Part shown: positions 30,120-32,781 of the stretch, piece by piece | Position numbering within the stretch: position 1 is the stretch's first letter | Layout of the letters: each line of letters starts with the position of its first letter | NCBI GenBank assembly: GCA_005792145.1 | Contig: SXSS01000152.1 | Span: forward strand, 1 to 32,781 | DNA: 32,781 bases | Source: Planctomycetia bacterium | GTDB lineage: Bacteria; Planctomycetota; Phycisphaerae; Phycisphaerales; SM1A02 | Direction: 5' to 3' | The notes under the pieces: generated by a model | What the model saw: the letters and a program-made list of their open reading frames with translations, nothing else | The model's database searches: none | Told to the model about the DNA's origin: nothing | Program-made: the position numbers and the translations under genes

Positions 30120-32729
30120 GTGACCGCTGTTCCTCCTGCAACTCCTGATCCAAATTCGACTCTCGGTCATGTGATCGATAAGACGATCGACCGTGAATTG
30201 CACGAGTCATATCTCGTTTATGCAATGAGCACGATTATGGATCGTGCGCTTCCTGATGTTCGCGATGGACTCAAGCCATCACAGCGCCGCATTCTTGTTG
30301 CGATGCACGATTTGAATCTCACACCTGGCCGCAAGCAGATTAAATGCGCCAAGATTTGCGGCGACACAAGCGGAAATTATCACCCGCACGGCGAGTCCGT
30401 CATCTATCCAACGCTTGTCAATCTTGGCCAATCGTGGAAGACACGCGCATTGTTGATCGACAAGCAGGGAAACTTCGGATCTATTGAAGGTGATACGCCA
30501 GCAGCGATGCGATACACGGAAGCTCGAATGACTGGCGTCGCAGTTGCGATGTTGGAAGATCTCGACAAAGAAACCGTTGATTTCAAGCCGAATTATGACG
30601 ACCGCTTGATGGAGCCGATGGTTCTTCCAGGCAAGTTTCCAAATCTGCTTGTGAACGGATCGTCTGGAATTGCTGTGGGTATGGCAAGCGCGATGCCTCC
30701 ACACAATCTTGGCGAAATTGCCAATGCGATTGTGGCCACGATCGATAATCCAGACATTGGATTGGATGGACTTCTTGCGCTTGTGCCTGGACCAGATTTC
30801 CCAACAGGCGGTTCGATCATCGGTCGTCGCGGAATCGCCGAGGCATATGCCACCGGCCGCGGACGTTTGACTGTGCGTGGGCGTGTCCGTCACGAGACGA
30901 AAGATGGTCGCAACATGATCATCATCGAAGAGATTCCATATCAAGTCGTGCAGAGCATTCTCATCGAGCGCATTGTCGATGCGAAGAAGGATGATCGAAT
31001 CCCGGACATCGTCGATGTGCGAAATCATTCGGGACGCGACGCGCAAACGCGCATTTTGGTTGTGCTTCGCAAGGGCGCAGATCCAGCAGTCGTCGAACGC
31101 CAACTGTATGAATTCACGCCACTGCAAACGACATACAGCATCATGAATATCGCGCTGGTCAATGGCCAGCCTCGAACGCTCCCCTTCCGCAATCTGATTT
31201 CGTGCTACATCGATCATCGCTGCACGGTGATCCGTCGCCGAACCGAATTTCAACTTCGCCAAGCGCGACAGCAAGCGCATCGTCTCGAAGGACTTGTCTA
31301 TGCGGTGTGCGACATCGACGCAGTGATTGCGATCATTCGAGCATCGCGCACGCGAGAAGAGGCGATCCAGACTCTGATGGAACGCGCGTTCCGCATCGCG
31401 GAAGATCATCCAAGCGCACATTTGGTTCCAGAGCGCATCGCGCGTGCAAGCCGAGTCGGCGCAGGCATCAAATTGACCCGCGTTCAAGCGGATGCGATCG
31501 GCGCACTGCGGCTGATTCAGTTGGTTGGATTGGAAGTTGAAAAACTCGCCAGCGAATTCGCCGCGCTTCTGCTCGAAATCGATAGATTTGAAAGACTCCT
31601 TGGGGATCATGCGCTCGTCTTAAAAATCGTTCGCCAAGATGTGCTCGATATCGCCGAGAAATTTAGCGATCCACGACGCACAATGATCGAGGCCGATGAG
31701 GCCGGCGACTTCGATCTTGCGGAACTCATCCAAGAACACGATGTTGCGGTCACCGTCAGCCATGAAGGATTCGTCAAGCGACTTGCTGTCGACACATTCC
31801 GCACGCAAGGCCGCGGCGGCGTTGGCGTTCGCGGGTCCGATGCGAAGGATGGCGATTACATCGAACGCGTCTTCATCGCCAGCACGCACGACGATCTTCT
31901 GTGCTTCACGAATACTGGGCGTGTCTATCAAATCAAAGTCTGGCAAATTCCCGAAATGTCGCGAACAGCCAAAGGCCGTGCGATCAATAGCGTGGTCGAA
32001 TTGAAGGACGGCGAAAGAATGGTGGCATATCTGCCGATCAAGGACTTTGAACGCAGCGAGGACTATCTCTTCTTCGCTTCATCAAGCGGTCGCGTCAAGA
32101 GATCATCGCTGAAAGATTTCCGCAATGTCAATCGCAGCGGAATCATTTCGGTAAAACTGAATGAAGGCGATCGACTGGTGAATGTTGTGCAGACACGCGG
32201 CAACGATCATGTCCTCTTGGCGACTGAGGAAGGAATGTCCATTCGCTTCGATGAAAATGATGCGCGCGTGATGGGTCGTGCCGCCGCCGGAGTTGCAGGG
32301 ATCGATCTCGCTGAAAACGATGCTGTTGTTGGACTCGTTCGCTGCGACGATCAAGCGGCCCTTTTCACTTGCACAGAAAATGGATTCGGCAAACGAACTT
32401 CGATGACCGAATACCTCGTCCATCAAGAAGATGGACAAACACGCGCGCAATCCCGCGGCGGCAAAGGACGAATCGACATCAAGACGGACGAGCGAAATGG
32501 TCGCGTTGTCGCAGTGCACTCAACCTTGGAAGATGATGATTTGATGTTCATCTCCCGTGGCGGAATGATTGTTCGTATCCGCGCAAGCGAAGTTCGCCTG
32601 GTCGGCCGCAATACTTTGGGCGTCCGAGTCGTCAAACTGCAAGAAGAAGACGCTCTCGTTGGTGCAGCCTGTTTCGAATCTGGCGGAGTCGCGGAATCCG
32701 AAACGGCCATTGCGCCACCAACCGAGTGA
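30120..32729 (+). CDS. gyrA: DNA gyrase subunit A
   Basis: GyrA is the DNA-cleaving subunit of gyrase, which introduces negative supercoils. The 869 residues include the winged-helix/tower/coiled-coil core with catalytic Y132 in AAMRYTEARM and a C-terminal beta-pinwheel domain of repeated blades. The GyrA box is QSRGGKG (777-783; the consensus is QRRGGKG), which marks it as gyrase rather than topoisomerase IV. The quinolone region reads HPHGESVIYP (88-97): Ser is kept at the E. coli 83 position, but the residue equivalent to D87 is Pro. The start is GTG 30120, which gives a normal N-terminus before HESYLVYAMSTIMDRALP. gyrB is not in the window. Confidence 0.96.
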   Translation: MTAVPPATPDPNSTLGHVIDKTIDRELHESYLVYAMSTIMDRALPDVRDGLKPSQRRILVAMHDLNLTPGRKQIKCAKICGDTSGNYHPHGESVIYPTLVNLGQSWKTRALLIDKQGNFGSIEGDTPAAMRYTEARMTGVAVAMLEDLDKETVDFKPNYDDRLMEPMVLPGKFPNLLVNGSSGIAVGMASAMPPHNLGEIANAIVATIDNPDIGLDGLLALVPGPDFPTGGSIIGRRGIAEAYATGRGRLTVRGRVRHETKDGRNMIIIEEIPYQVVQSILIERIVDAKKDDRIPDIVDVRNHSGRDAQTRILVVLRKGADPAVVERQLYEFTPLQTTYSIMNIALVNGQPRTLPFRNLISCYIDHRCTVIRRRTEFQLRQARQQAHRLEGLVYAVCDIDAVIAIIRASRTREEAIQTLMERAFRIAEDHPSAHLVPERIARASRVGAGIKLTRVQADAIGALRLIQLVGLEVEKLASEFAALLLEIDRFERLLGDHALVLKIVRQDVLDIAEKFSDPRRTMIEADEAGDFDLAELIQEHDVAVTVSHEGFVKRLAVDTFRTQGRGGVGVRGSDAKDGDYIERVFIASTHDDLLCFTNTGRVYQIKVWQIPEMSRTAKGRAINSVVELKDGERMVAYLPIKDFERSEDYLFFASSSGRVKRSSLKDFRNVNRSGIISVKLNEGDRLVNVVQTRGNDHVLLATEEGMSIRFDENDARVMGRAAAGVAGIDLAENDAVVGLVRCDDQAALFTCTENGFGKRTSMTEYLVHQEDGQTRAQSRGGKGRIDIKTDERNGRVVAVHSTLEDDDLMFISRGGMIVRIRASEVRLVGRNTLGVRVVKLQEEDALVGAACFESGGVAESETAIAPPTE

Positions 32730-32743
32730 TAGGATCACAATAT

Positions 32744-32781
32744 ATGCCACTAAGCGATTGGTCTGAAAATATTGTCATCGG
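32744..32781 (+). CDS. Start of an unknown gene (cut by window edge)
   Basis: ATG at 32744 opens MPLSDWSENIVI and runs to the end of the window. An AGGAT sequence lies 8 nt before the ATG, 15 nt after the gyrA stop. Only 12 full codons are visible. The N-terminal style resembles some STAS-domain anti-anti-sigma proteins, but this is far too short for a call. Confidence 0.45.
   Translation, partial: MPLSDWSENIVI

Overview
The window looks like a chromosomal segment of a free-living Gram-negative bacterium, most likely a planctomycete of the Phycisphaerae type. This is an inference from gene content, not a measured placement. The clues are a secreted repeat protein ending in a planctomycete-style dockerin-like module, lipid A and O-antigen functions (LpxI, an O-antigen ligase) implying an LPS outer membrane, a DNA gyrase A with an unusual quinolone-region sequence, frequent GTG/TTG starts, and few Shine-Dalgarno sites in front of first genes. 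I see no phage, insertion sequence, CRISPR array, tRNA or rRNA.

Layout. 1-1060 (minus): an ABC-2 type exporter (ATPase plus the first 35 codons of its permease), divergent from a PAS/GAF/receiver signalling protein (1105-2568); a perfect inverted repeat lies between them. 2589-3563 (minus): prmC. 3612-5653 (plus): an unknown protein translationally coupled to a glycogen-synthase-like glycosyltransferase. 5758-8829: a bifunctional proline-to-glutamate enzyme (PutA type). 9000-10079: the secreted dockerin-tailed repeat protein. 10083-11478 (minus): a membrane-anchored unknown, a DinB-fold protein and a small exported protein, each with a good ribosome binding site. 11547-12962: a solitary succinylarginine dihydrolase (astB). 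12991-14550 (minus): a ComM/YifB ATPase without its usual cysteine cluster. 14630-16228: two membrane proteins (TauE/SafE and TVP38/DedA-like).

16259-22987 (minus) is the core of the window, a transcription/translation operon in the order nusA, infB, rbfA, an HhH-GPD protein, yebC, lipoprotein. It is driven by a near-consensus promoter at 23320-23292. Between promoter and nusA lies a leader of about 300 nt with no convincing gene but strong nested RNA structure: a 5'-terminal hairpin, two long-range helices, an 18-bp interrupted hairpin, and a textbook intrinsic terminator just before nusA. This is the best candidate here for something undescribed: a structured regulatory leader or an independent non-coding RNA.

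23357-25635 (plus): a DsbD-type thiol-disulfide reductase and a coupled DUF4286-like protein. 25637-27877 (minus): an O-antigen-ligase-like polytopic protein with C-terminal helical repeats. 27901-30024 (plus): a LOG-family protein, LpxI, and a TlyA/FtsJ-like methyltransferase without its S4 domain, with three copies of a 14-bp tandem repeat between the last two. 30120-32729: gyrA. The start of one more gene is cut by the window edge.

Overall this is mostly housekeeping DNA: ribosome maturation and termination (prmC, infB, rbfA, the rRNA methyltransferase-like protein), transcription control (nusA, yebC), envelope building and redox (LpxI, ligase, DsbD), and amino-acid catabolism (PutA, AstB).
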